The notes under the pieces: generated by a model
Told to the model about the DNA's origin: nothing
Seen by the model: only the letters and a program-made list of their open reading frames with translations
Databases searched by the model: none
Shown: positions 1 to 7,800 of the stretch, piece after piece
Numbering within the stretch: the first letter of the stretch is position 1
Layout of the letters: every line of letters starts with the position of its first letter
Made by a program: the position numbers and the translations under genes
Assembly: GCA_964396375.1 (NCBI GenBank)
Contig: CAYNEY010000012.1
Coordinates: forward strand, 49,891 to 113,890
Length of the DNA: 64,000 nucleotides
Reading direction: 5' to 3'
Origin: FEN-1139 sp964396375
Lineage (GTDB): Bacteria; Myxococcota_A; Polyangia; Polyangiales; Polyangiaceae

Positions 1-2
1 CT

Positions 3-881
3 CCCATCTCGGGTCGGTTCAAGAAGGCAGGAAAATCGGGTCTCGAGGTCGAACTCGGGGCCGTGACGGCGTTCTGTCCAGCGTCTCAAATCGAGCTTGG
101 CTTCGTCGAGAGCCTAGAAATCTACGAGGGACAGGAGCACGAGTTCATCGTCCTCGAGGTTCGCGACGCAGGGCGCAGCGTGGTGGTGTCACGGCGCGCG
201 GTGCTGGAGCAGCGGCGCAAGCAAGCCATGGCGAACGCCCGGGAACGCCTCACTCAAGGCAGCGACGTGGAAGGCGTCGTCAGCCAACTGCTGCGCCACG
301 GTGCCTTGGTCGATGTGGGTGGGGTCGAGGGTTTCGTCCACGTGTCGGAGCTTGCCCACCACCGTGTGGAGCGCATCGAAGACGCGGTGAGCCGCGGCCA
401 GAACGTTCTCGTGCGCGTGCTCGGATTCGAGACCACCGACCGTGGGGAGCGACTCAAGCTCAGTATCCGCCAGGCAACCCAGCCCGACCACAGCGACGGC
501 ACGACCAAGGAGCGTCCGAGCCCAACCCTCGATGCGATCCTGGAGGGAACAGTCACAAGAGCGGTCGGCGGTGGGCTGATCGTGCGGACGGCGCAGGGTG
601 ATGGATTCGTGCCTCAGCGGGAGTTGGAGCTGGCACCGGGCGCCGATCATCGCCGAGCCTACCCGGTCGGAACGGCTCTGCGGGTGGTCGTGCGCGGGAT
701 CGATCCCACACGCGGGCGGCTCGACTTCAGCGTGCGCGGTGTGGCAGCCGTGGAGGAGCGCCGCAACTTCTCCGACTTCTCCGACTCGAGCGGCGCTCCC
801 ACCCAGCGCTCAGAGTCTGGGCTCGGGAGTCTCGGCGAGTTGCTCCAGAAGCACCTCAAGGGCCAACCGAAGAAGCGCTGA
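3..881 (+). CDS. S1-domain RNA-binding protein (5' truncated by window edge)
   Basis: The frame is open from the first bases of the window, so the true start lies upstream. The first visible residues (SGLEVELGAVTAFCPASQI) are already inside an S1 OB-fold. Two more S1 repeats follow, one centred on VEGVVSQLLRHGALVDVGG and VEGFVHVSEL, and a more diverged one on LEGTVTRAVGGGLIV. The C-terminus is Ser/Gly/Lys rich and ends PKKR. S1 repeats bind single-stranded RNA; short multi-S1 proteins are usually annotated as S1-like translation or RNA-processing factors. It is smaller than classical six-repeat ribosomal protein S1 as far as can be seen, so I do not call it rpsA. Confidence 0.85.
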   Translation, partial: PISGRFKKAGKSGLEVELGAVTAFCPASQIELGFVESLEIYEGQEHEFIVLEVRDAGRSVVVSRRAVLEQRRKQAMANARERLTQGSDVEGVVSQLLRHGALVDVGGVEGFVHVSELAHHRVERIEDAVSRGQNVLVRVLGFETTDRGERLKLSIRQATQPDHSDGTTKERPSPTLDAILEGTVTRAVGGGLIVRTAQGDGFVPQRELELAPGADHRRAYPVGTALRVVVRGIDPTRGRLDFSVRGVAAVEERRNFSDFSDSSGAPTQRSESGLGSLGELLQKHLKGQPKKR

Positions 882-984
882 GCGACCTCGCACCAGCACC
901 AGACCGCGTCAGGAAGGCCGGTCCTGGCGCGTTCAGAGTCACTCGGCCGGACCTGCCTTGGGTGCAGGCTGAAGCCTTCTTGGT

Positions 985-1863
985 TCAGACCAGACCGCCC
1001 GCCATCTTGCGGTACTCGCTCGGGGTCATCCCTTTCAACAAGCGAAAGCGTCGGTTGAAATTCGCCAGGTTGTTGAAGCCCGCCCGCGATGCCACCTCGG
1101 CGATCCCAAGCTCATCCTCGAGGAGCATGCGACAGGCCAAGCCAACCCGCACCTCTGCGACATACGCAACGAAGGGTTTCTGGAAGTGTCGGCTGAAGAA
1201 GCGGCTGAAGCCCGCCGGTGACAGTCCCGCCAACTTGGCTGCAGCCCGCTGTGAGATCTGCCCCCCGGCGTTCTCGTGGACGTACGACAGAATCCTCCGC
1301 ATGGTACTGGCTTGATTGGCGGACTGCACTCGGGTGGTGGTGCCGAGCGCAAGCGCCGTGCAACGGTCACCCGGGGCAATCAGGCTCAGCAGGCTGAGGA
1401 GCTGCGCGAGTCGATCCAAGGGGCTTCGACTGCTATGAAAGACCTGTTCTAGCTGCGACGCGACCCGTGAGCGCAGCTCACCTGTGACACACAGACCACG
1501 ATCGGCTCGTTCGAAGAGCTCACCAATCGGTCGCGCCACCGGCAGTTCGAGGAACCCTGGACCGAACACGTCTTTGTCGAACTGGATCACCAGAGCGCGC
1601 ACCGGCTTGCCCGAGACCGGCTCGGAGAGCCAACAATGCGGCGTATTGGCGCCAATCAGACACAGATCGCCATCCTCGAACTCCTTGATCGAGTCCCCCA
1701 CGTAGCGGAGCCCCCTGCCTCGCAAGATCATCGTGAGCTCGAGCTCAGGATGGTGATGCCACGGATACTGGAAGTAGCTGGCGCGCACGTCGATGAGCGT
1801 AAACGGTAGGCTGGGATCCTTCGGGACCAGTTCGAGGGCGGCGCTGCGGCGGCGAGCGTACAT
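985..1863 (-). CDS. AraC-family transcriptional regulator with N-terminal cupin
   Basis: About 292 residues from the ATG at 1863 (MYARRRSAALELVPKD). A longer in-frame start at 1944 adds an unconserved stretch and is less likely. The N-terminal half is a cupin-like sensor (HHHPELELTMILRG, then GDLCLIGANTPHCW). The C-terminal hundred residues hold two helix-turn-helix motifs, with the signature ending AEVASRAGFNNLANFNRRF and KGMTPSEYRK typical of AraC/XylS proteins. The ligand is unknown. It faces the metal exporter gene across about 170 bp in the same orientation and shows no clear operon partner, so its target cannot be inferred. Confidence 0.88.
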   Translation of the reverse strand: MYARRRSAALELVPKDPSLPFTLIDVRASYFQYPWHHHPELELTMILRGRGLRYVGDSIKEFEDGDLCLIGANTPHCWLSEPVSGKPVRALVIQFDKDVFGPGFLELPVARPIGELFERADRGLCVTGELRSRVASQLEQVFHSSRSPLDRLAQLLSLLSLIAPGDRCTALALGTTTRVQSANQASTMRRILSYVHENAGGQISQRAAAKLAGLSPAGFSRFFSRHFQKPFVAYVAEVRVGLACRMLLEDELGIAEVASRAGFNNLANFNRRFRLLKGMTPSEYRKMAGGLV

Positions 1864-2031
1864 AAAGGAGAGTCTAGCGTGCCCGACGCGTTCGGGCATC
1901 CACCAGGCACCACATCCTGCCTGCTCTGCCACCCGCTGGCGCATCTCCCTACCTGGTACGCAGTTTGCATTCTCGGGGCCGCGTTCGGCACATATGCCCC
2001 GTCGGGTAGTCGGATTTTGCCTTGTGGGGCG

Positions 2032-2904
2032 TCAGCCGATGAAGGCCGTGATGCCCAGTCCGGCAACGATCGAGATCACGAGCACCGAGATGACTACCCG
2101 GAGCACGTCACGCCAATCGTGATTCTCACGCAAGAGGACCAGCAAGCCGAGGCCACCACTCGCCGACAATCCGGCCATCGCGGCACCGTACCCCAACTGC
2201 CCGAGCAGCATGGTTTCGGTGATCACGACCGAGATCGCGCAGTTGGGGATCAGGCCCACCAGCCCTGCGACCACCGGCTGGAAGAACGACCCGCGAAGCA
2301 AAAACTCCCCCAGCCGCTCCTCACCCACGGTATGGAGCAGGGCACCGAGGCTGAACAGGGTTATGAACACCATCACGAACACCGAAACGGTGTGCCGAAT
2401 CGGATGGGACAGAAGCGCCCAACGCCGGCCCTGGGCGGGGATGTCATGATGACAGCATCCCACCTCCTGCCCATGTTGGTGGTCATGCCCGCATGACTTG
2501 GGAGCGAGCCTGTCACGCGCGAACACAGCGTCTACCAAGTATCCCCCCAAGGTAGCGATCACCACCTTACCGAGCAGCACCGGGAGCAGGGCGGGGAGGT
2601 GTTCCCGGCGCCCAAGGATGATCGGCAACGCCTCGTCGGAGGTGGCGAGCAACACCGCCACCAGCGTACCCTTGGTGATGAGCCGCTGGGAGTAGAGGGC
2701 CGCCGCGACCACCGAGAACCCGCACTGTGGAAGCAGCCCCGCCACCATCCCCAAGACCGGTCCGAAGCGTTCCAGCGTGACCAACCGGTCGTGCATCGCG
2801 TGACCGAGTCGACGCTCGAGCCACGCCACCCCGAGGTACACGAGGAACAACCACGGCACCATCAACAGCGCGTCGACCAGGGCATCGAGCAGAACGTGAG
2901 TCAT
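2032..2904 (-). CDS. Putative 10-TM heavy-metal/manganese exporter (ArsP_2-like)
   Basis: A 290-residue polytopic membrane protein. It has an internal two-fold repeat: LLPQCGFSVVAAALYS in the first half and LIPNCAISVVITETM in the second, each a Pro-x-Cys membrane motif. The halves are joined by a His/Cys-rich soluble loop (CGHDHQHGQEVGCCHH), a probable metal-binding site. This architecture matches the family annotated as putative manganese transporter or 10-TM heavy-metal exporter (ArsP_2). The metal specificity is not visible in the sequence. The start ATG at 2904 overlaps the stop of a possible 40-codon ORF by an ATGA junction. Confidence 0.8.
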   Translation of the reverse strand: MTHVLLDALVDALLMVPWLFLVYLGVAWLERRLGHAMHDRLVTLERFGPVLGMVAGLLPQCGFSVVAAALYSQRLITKGTLVAVLLATSDEALPIILGRREHLPALLPVLLGKVVIATLGGYLVDAVFARDRLAPKSCGHDHQHGQEVGCCHHDIPAQGRRWALLSHPIRHTVSVFVMVFITLFSLGALLHTVGEERLGEFLLRGSFFQPVVAGLVGLIPNCAISVVITETMLLGQLGYGAAMAGLSASGGLGLLVLLRENHDWRDVLRVVISVLVISIVAGLGITAFIG

Positions 2905-3023
2905 GCCTTCGAGCCCGGTGAAGGCCGCATGCGACAGACCGTCGCGAGCCGGCCCCGGGCGTCACCCCGGCCTGGTTGGGAGATCACCCGCTCGAGCGTT
3001 CCTTCAATATCTGCCGGGGTCAC
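2901..3023 (-). CDS. Possible 40-aa upstream ORF coupled to the metal exporter
   Basis: A GTG-initiated frame (begins MTPADIEGTLERV) ends in a TGA that overlaps the exporter ATG as ATGA, the typical layout of translational coupling. I recognise no homology. It could be a leader peptide, the residue of a longer gene, or a chance frame in GC-rich DNA. The ATGA overlap is the only argument in its favour. Confidence 0.2.
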   Translation of the reverse strand: MTPADIEGTLERVISQPGRGDARGRLATVCRMRPSPGSKA

Positions 3024-3174
3024 GTCGGGGGTCTACGACGGCTGACTCAGAATTCAACCTAAAGGGAGACATCAGCCCTGACCCGCCCCCAAGCTGACCG
3101 GAAAAAGAAGCCCAGACCGTCGCGGTCTTTCGCTCAGCATTCTCTCGCGGTCGGGCCTTTGATAGGTCGGCGCG

Positions 3175-3447
3175 TTGAAGGTCCTGAGGTGCACCTGGTG
3201 TTGCCCGGCCACGCTGGTCTTCGGACTCGCGCGTCTGTCACCTCCCTTGGTCATGGAACTGGGCGACGCGGAGCGAGAGGCGGTGCGCCTGCTGGCCAAC
3301 CAGGCCGCCGCACACTTCGAGTCGGGAGACTATGAGCAGGCTTTCGACAAATTCGCCCTCGCCTACCCATCAGCCCCCGTACCACGGCTCGCGGTGTGGC
3401 TAGCTCGCACCTCGAATGCTGGCGTCACGACCTCCCCACAGCTGTGA
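3175..3447 (+). pseudogene. Fragment of a TPR-type secreted protein gene
   Basis: The segment reads REAVRLLANQAAAHFESGD, then YEQAFDKFALAYPSAPVPRLAVWLART. This is the first tetratricopeptide-like repeat seen near the N-terminus of many myxobacterial periplasmic TPR proteins, which normally run 300-500 residues. A hydrophobic stretch before it (TTG start at 3175) may be the remains of a signal peptide. Homology stops near 3420 and the frame ends at 3447, so only the N-terminal part survives. The identification rests on motif resemblance alone. Confidence 0.4.
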
Positions 3448-3511
3448 GGGTGAGGTAGAGAGAACTCACGCAGCGGGACCTGTGTGGTGGGCCAGTTCCG
3501 CGTCGGTAGGT

Positions 3512-3943
3512 TTACTCGAGCTTGGCCTTGAGCCGGACCACCCCGCTCTGGTACGCGAACTTCGCGTCGTCGAACCGTGGCGCACTGAAAGGCTGGCGAG
3601 CATCGCGGGACGCGCCGTAATCCTCTGTGGGCATCCCCACCAGATTGGTGTCAAGCTTGCCGTTCTTGTTCTCGTCGTGAAACGCGCTTATCGCGTAGGT
3701 GCCCGGCTTCACATCGGTGAACACGCAGACTGCTCGGCCATTTCGGATCTTGCCCCATGCGGGTTTGGAGGGAGTGCCGAGCCAGTTGTGAGCCTGGAAC
3801 AGTCCGCACACCACCTCCCCACGAGCGTTGGCGGGGCGAGTCTCGAACTCGATCCGGTTCGGGCTCGGCTCGCCCGCTTGGGATTGTCCCATCGGCAGAA
3901 GGCCGACCCCAACCATCGCCAAGATGACCGAACTTCTCATCAT
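3512..3943 (-). CDS. DUF2141 secreted protein
   Basis: About 143 residues from the ATG at 3943 (MMRSSVILAMVGVGLLP, a signal peptide); an upstream ATG at 3970 is also in frame. The mature part has the DUF2141 pattern: VVCGLFQ, then CVFTDVKPGTYAISAFHDENKNGKLDTN, which resembles a calcium-loop-like DENKNGKLD, and GMPTEDYGAS. The family forms a small beta-sandwich of unknown function outside the cytoplasm. It lies just downstream of the leftward carotenoid operon on the same strand, 39 bp past the NTF2-like gene, and may be its last member. Confidence 0.8.
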   Translation of the reverse strand: MMRSSVILAMVGVGLLPMGQSQAGEPSPNRIEFETRPANARGEVVCGLFQAHNWLGTPSKPAWGKIRNGRAVCVFTDVKPGTYAISAFHDENKNGKLDTNLVGMPTEDYGASRDARQPFSAPRFDDAKFAYQSGVVRLKAKLE

Positions 3944-3982
3944 ACGCTTAGCATGGGGGTGCTCCCCCATATGTCAATCCCC

Positions 3983-4420
3983 TCAGTCCCCATGACGGAA
4001 CTTGGCGATGATCTTTCTGAACGCGGGTCCGGCGAGGGGCACGGCGTCCAGGGCGTGACTCACGAGGTCGTAGTAATCCCTCTGCTCCACGATCTGCCCA
4101 TCCACCAGCCGACAGCGGGTGACCCCCTCGATCTCGAGCCCGCGGCCGAGGAAGCCTGGACGAAACGCCAGGAAGAAGCGCCCATACAGGAACTGCTCCG
4201 TCTCCACCCCTTGATCGATGTGCATCGAAAACGGTGCGAAACGCGTGGCCATGTGGCGTAAGAGACCCAGGAAAGGCTCTCTGGCCGAAAGGGTCTCGAT
4301 GGGATTCTGGTAGGTCATGCGCTCCGCGTACAGAGGCCGCAGCAGGGCGATGGCACCCTCGGGATTGGTGGAGAGTTCGGCCACTCCTCGGGTCAACTCG
4401 GGAAGGATGGGTGGGGACAT
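3983..4420 (-). CDS. NTF2-like/SnoaL-type protein of the carotenoid operon
   Basis: A 145-residue single-domain protein with the cone-shaped NTF2/SnoaL fold pattern: an N-terminal helix, TYQNPIETLSAREPFLGLLR, strands FLYGRFFLAFRPGFLGRGLEIEGV and the terminal VDGQIVEQRDYYDL. Its ATG lies 4 nt after the lycopene cyclase stop, so it is almost certainly co-transcribed with the carotenoid genes. SnoaL-like proteins include isomerases and hydrolases acting on hydrophobic substrates, but many members have no known activity. A role in carotenoid modification or binding is inference from position only. Confidence 0.75.
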   Translation of the reverse strand: MSPPILPELTRGVAELSTNPEGAIALLRPLYAERMTYQNPIETLSAREPFLGLLRHMATRFAPFSMHIDQGVETEQFLYGRFFLAFRPGFLGRGLEIEGVTRCRLVDGQIVEQRDYYDLVSHALDAVPLAGPAFRKIIAKFRHGD

Positions 4421-4424
4421 GAGT

Positions 4425-5120
4425 CTACGCTTGCCTCCGGCGCCGCCCGCGGAACCACTCGAAGGCCGCGGTCGCCACCAACAACATGATGAGATTGTAG
4501 AAGAGATCCTCGACTGGGATGGTCCCCAGACGAACCCCGATGATATGTGCGGGATTGTACCACACGATCTGCCCCTCGATCAACGAGCCGGTGAGGACAC
4601 TGTTCATCAGGAAGAAAGGGACGATCGAGATCAGGTAGAGGAGCAAAAACCTTGAGACCACGGCCCTCTCGGCAAAAACCACGAAAAGAACCAAACCGAC
4701 CACGGCACCACCAACCTTGATACTGGTGTAAAGGCGGGTGGGATAGAGCAGCACCATCCCGAGACCAAGGAGGGTGATGCCGAGCAGGATCCACCGCGCC
4801 GAACGGCCGAAAAGGTCACGGTGCAGGTAGGCACGGAGGCACTCGTAGATGAAGAGGCACGCGTAACCCACCACGAAGAAGAATGCCCACTCCTCGATGG
4901 GTAGCCCGAACACGCGCAGCCCAAGCACATAACGGTCATCGAACTGCCAGATCCCCGCTGCCGTGAACGCAATGTCAGCGGGGATAAAGAGAAGCATCAT
5001 CACGAGCAGGGCCGGGAACACCGCACCCCAGGAGCGGAAGAAGGCCACGCGACGATCGAAGCTGAGCGCCAGCGGGCCGAGCAGGGCCAACCCATCGAGG
5101 AGCGCGTAAAGGTGAGTCAC
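4425..5120 (-). CDS. Lycopene cyclase, fused CrtYc-CrtYd type
   Basis: A 231-residue membrane protein made of two related lycopene-cyclase domains in one chain. Each ends in the conserved acidic motif: GLPIEEWAFF in the first and TIPVEDLFYN in the second. Six or seven hydrophobic segments are visible. The family (the CarR domain of fungi and the CrtYc/CrtYd heterodimer of Gram-positives and myxobacteria) cyclises the psi-ends of lycopene to beta-rings. The GTG start overlaps the crtZ stop as GTGA, indicating coupling. Next to cruF and crtD it most likely produces the single beta-ring of a monocyclic carotenoid. Confidence 0.9.
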   Translation of the reverse strand: MTHLYALLDGLALLGPLALSFDRRVAFFRSWGAVFPALLVMMLLFIPADIAFTAAGIWQFDDRYVLGLRVFGLPIEEWAFFFVVGYACLFIYECLRAYLHRDLFGRSARWILLGITLLGLGMVLLYPTRLYTSIKVGGAVVGLVLFVVFAERAVVSRFLLLYLISIVPFFLMNSVLTGSLIEGQIVWYNPAHIIGVRLGTIPVEDLFYNLIMLLVATAAFEWFRGRRRRQA

Positions 5121-5599
5121 GAGTCCCCCCGCTCGAGCCAGCGACGGGCCTCGGCTAGATCGGAAGGCCTCACGAAGAGCAGCCCAAACTCCTCCCCATC
5201 TTCGCGATCCAGGTGGCGGTGGTGTCGCATGTGTTGACGCCGCACCGCCACCCAGTACCGGTTCTTGGAGTGCATCCAGAGCTTGAACCGTTTGTGGATG
5301 AACACCTCGTGCACCAAGAAATAGGCTAGGCCATAGGCTGCGATCCCAAAGCCAATGGCCACACTCGCAGCCGAACCGGCCATGCTCCCGAGCATGATGA
5401 ACAGCCAGGAGGGGATCGCGAAGACCACGAAGAAGGCATCATTGCGATAGAGCCGCCGGTGCCCCTCCCGTCGGTGGTGGTCACGGTGCAGGCTCCACAG
5501 TGGTCCGTGCATGACATATTTGTGGGTGGCCCAAGCCACCCATTCCATCACGACGAAACTCATCACACCGATGCCGAGGACCGTGAGCACAGAAAGCAT
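5117..5599 (-). CDS. crtZ: Beta-carotene 3-hydroxylase (CrtZ-type, fatty acid hydroxylase superfamily)
   Basis: 160 residues from the ATG at 5599, which follows the cruF stop by 2 nt; the longer upstream frame runs back into cruF and is rejected. The protein keeps the four histidine clusters of non-haem diiron membrane hydroxylases: HKYVMH, HRDHH, HEVFIHKRF and RRQHMRHH. These bind two irons. CrtZ enzymes add a hydroxyl at C-3 of a beta-ring using O2 and reduced ferredoxin. In this operon the substrate would be the beta-ring made by the cyclase encoded just downstream. Confidence 0.9.
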   Translation of the reverse strand: MLSVLTVLGIGVMSFVVMEWVAWATHKYVMHGPLWSLHRDHHRREGHRRLYRNDAFFVVFAIPSWLFIMLGSMAGSAASVAIGFGIAAYGLAYFLVHEVFIHKRFKLWMHSKNRYWVAVRRQHMRHHRHLDREDGEEFGLLFVRPSDLAEARRWLERGDS

Positions 5600-5601
5600 G
5601 G

Positions 5602-6252
5602 TCAGCCTCCCGAGAAGCGCGCTGAGATGAAGAACACCAGATAGGCCCCGAGCAGGATCGGTGCGAGGCGATTGGTGGTCCTTTTCACCAGGATTTCCAT
5701 CACCCAGAAGAGGATGGCCGAGATCACGAACCAGGCCAGGTAGTTCTGAAGGGGGATTGACGGGGAGTTCCATCGCCAGTAGTCGAGAGCTATGGCGGCG
5801 GGCTCCATGACCCAATCAATCGCCGTCATCCCGAGGGCTCCGAGTCCGATCCGAACGACCCGGCCTGCCACGTGTTGTGACAAAATGGCGTGGCAGGCGT
5901 GGATCAGCACTGCCCAATTGAGACCAATCACCAGCGGCACCTCCAACCATCGAGGGCCGAGCTGCCCCGTGTAGGTATAGCTACCGAAGATGGCTCCGGT
6001 CGCGTGCCCCACCACTTCGACACCGAAGCCAACAGCGGCAGCGATGCCGAAGCCGAGCCAACCCCGGATCCGAAGCCGCTCGGCGTTGGCGACAAGAACG
6101 GCGGCCGACACCACCAGACTCACAAATGAGAGATTGAGTACGGTTTCGCGGAGCGGCGTGTGCACAGCCACCGCCCCCACGCCGTTCGCGATCACCAGGA
6201 TGGCCATGCTGACCCAGAGACGACGACGGGCGCGAGGGTCGAACTCAGTCAT
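5602..6252 (-). CDS. cruF: CruF-like carotenoid 1,2-hydratase (carotenoid biosynthesis protein, PF04240 type)
   Basis: 216 residues from the ATG at 6252, which has a GGAG box 5 nt upstream and overlaps the crtD stop by 8 nt; an alternative ATG at 6264 adds four residues. It is an integral membrane protein with the family core GFGVEVVGHATGAIFGSYTYT, GLNWAVLIHACHAI and the acidic helix IDWVMEPAAI. CruF-type enzymes hydrate the psi-end C1=C2 double bond of monocyclic or acyclic carotenoids to a tertiary alcohol. Its place between crtD and crtZ fits that role. Confidence 0.85.
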   Translation of the reverse strand: MTEFDPRARRRLWVSMAILVIANGVGAVAVHTPLRETVLNLSFVSLVVSAAVLVANAERLRIRGWLGFGIAAAVGFGVEVVGHATGAIFGSYTYTGQLGPRWLEVPLVIGLNWAVLIHACHAILSQHVAGRVVRIGLGALGMTAIDWVMEPAAIALDYWRWNSPSIPLQNYLAWFVISAILFWVMEILVKRTTNRLAPILLGAYLVFFISARFSGG

Positions 6253-7711
6253 GATCGGCTCCAATGCTCTCCGCTACGATCTTGGCGGACGAAAGGCAAA
6301 GCGGGATCCCTCCTCCAGGATGCACGGTTCCACCGCAGAAATAGAGACCTCGGAACCGCGACCGGCTAGGGTGTCTGAGAAACGCCGACCATGGCGCGTT
6401 CGAGCTGGTACCGTAGAGGGCCCCCCCCACGGCCGAGGTGCGACGCTCGAGATCTCGAGGGCCCAGACACGACTCGACCTCGATGTGCCGCTCGACCGGC
6501 TCCCCCAGCATCCGCTCCAGCTTCTCGAGGACGTCGGCACGCACTCGCCGGGTCAGCGTGTCCCAATCCTGACCCCGATCCGCCGGAGCGTTGACCATCA
6601 CGAACCAGTTCTCACCACCGGATGGGGCATCTCCGGTCACGTCTTTGCTTGAGATGTAGAGGTACACGGTCGGGTCGCGGGCGATGTCCCCGCGCTCGAA
6701 GAGCGCCCGGAATTCCTCAGGGTAATCCCTCGCAAAAAAGACGTTGTGGAGCTTCAGACGAGGGAAGCGCTTGGCGAGTCCGAGATAGAAGACCAACCCG
6801 GAGCTGGAGCGCTCACGCTGGGTGAGGGAGGCTAGGCCCGGCGTCTCGGGCAGTAGGTCCCGGTAGGCGTGGAGCACATCGCCGTTCATCACCACCACGT
6901 CGGCCGCGAACCTCTGATCCCCTGCCTCGACCCCGAGTACGCGTGAGCCCGAGAGTGCTATCCGAGTCGCGCGCGTCTCGAAGTGGAAGCCAACCCCAAG
7001 CTCCTCGGCGAGGTTGAACAGGCTCTCGACAATGGCAATCATGCCACGCTCGGGCAGGTAGGTCCCGAGGCCATGCTCGAGATGGGGGATCATCGACAGC
7101 ACCCCCGGAGCACGGAATGGGCTCGAGCCGTTGTAGGTGGCCATCCGATCGAAGTACTGAATCGTCCGCGGCTCCCGGAGCTGGCGACGATTCGCGCCGT
7201 GGAGGGTCGACAAGAGGTTGAACCGAGACAGGCCACCGAGGGCCCTTGCCACTTCCCGGCGAAGCCATGTCGAAGGCTCGTAGAGGGGACGCTCGAGGAA
7301 GATCCGGCCCAGTCTCTCGTAGGTGAAGGCGGCTCGCTCGAAATAGCGGAGCACCCGTTCCCGCTCCACGCCGAGCGACCGTGCAGCCTCCTCGGCGAAA
7401 CGCTCCGGTTCGGCCCAACCGCGGAGCTCGGCTCCGTCCGGAAAGAAGCACTGTGTTCCCTCGGCCTTCTTGACCACGGAAAGCCGCTCTCGACGGTCCC
7501 GGCCAGCCACCGCGAACAGCTCGTCGAGGAGTTCGGGCATGGTGAAGAGTGACGGGCCGGTGTCGAACCGAAACCCCCCGAGAGCGAGGCTGGCGAGCTT
7601 ACCCCCCGCCGCCGCGTTTGCCTCGAGCACAGTGACCCGATGCCCTCGAACCCGCAGTCGTATCGCCGCAGCGAGCCCAGCCACTCCCGCTCCGATGATG
7701 ATGACGTCCAA
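6245..7711 (-). CDS. crtD: CrtD-like carotenoid 3,4-desaturase (CrtI family)
   Basis: A 488-residue FAD-dependent desaturase. It has the N-terminal dinucleotide fold VIIIGAGVAGLAAAIRL, the GG-K motif ANAAAGGKL with RFDTGPSLFTMP, and the C-terminal family signature GLYFCGGTVHPGGGIPLCL. It belongs to the CrtI/CrtD superfamily. The separate true crtI-like gene on the opposite strand and the adjacent cruF argue that this copy is the 1-hydroxycarotenoid 3,4-desaturase. It is the first gene of the leftward operon, beginning 89 bp from crtI. The substrate assignment is contextual, because CrtD, CrtN and CrtI paralogues are hard to separate by eye. Confidence 0.85.
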   Translation of the reverse strand: MDVIIIGAGVAGLAAAIRLRVRGHRVTVLEANAAAGGKLASLALGGFRFDTGPSLFTMPELLDELFAVAGRDRRERLSVVKKAEGTQCFFPDGAELRGWAEPERFAEEAARSLGVERERVLRYFERAAFTYERLGRIFLERPLYEPSTWLRREVARALGGLSRFNLLSTLHGANRRQLREPRTIQYFDRMATYNGSSPFRAPGVLSMIPHLEHGLGTYLPERGMIAIVESLFNLAEELGVGFHFETRATRIALSGSRVLGVEAGDQRFAADVVVMNGDVLHAYRDLLPETPGLASLTQRERSSSGLVFYLGLAKRFPRLKLHNVFFARDYPEEFRALFERGDIARDPTVYLYISSKDVTGDAPSGGENWFVMVNAPADRGQDWDTLTRRVRADVLEKLERMLGEPVERHIEVESCLGPRDLERRTSAVGGALYGTSSNAPWSAFLRHPSRSRFRGLYFCGGTVHPGGGIPLCLSSAKIVAESIGADHD

Positions 7712-7800
7712 AGCTCGGCCTCCGTGTCAGGAGTGTACGGTCAGAGCGGCGTTGACATCAAGCACAGTTCCCCTAACCTCACCCAGGCGAGGTCAGAACC
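7712..7800. promoter_or_regulatory. Divergent carotenoid promoter region
   Basis: This 89-bp space separates the two carotenoid operons and must hold both promoters. On the plus strand TTGACA at 7752-7757 is a good -35 box, but the hexamer 17 bp downstream (AACCTC) is a poor -10, which may mean an alternative or activated sigma factor. The crtI start has a GAGGT box 9 nt upstream. Known myxobacterial carotenoid promoters are light-controlled by ECF sigma factors and B12-type repressors; no such regulator is encoded in this window. Confidence 0.4.
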
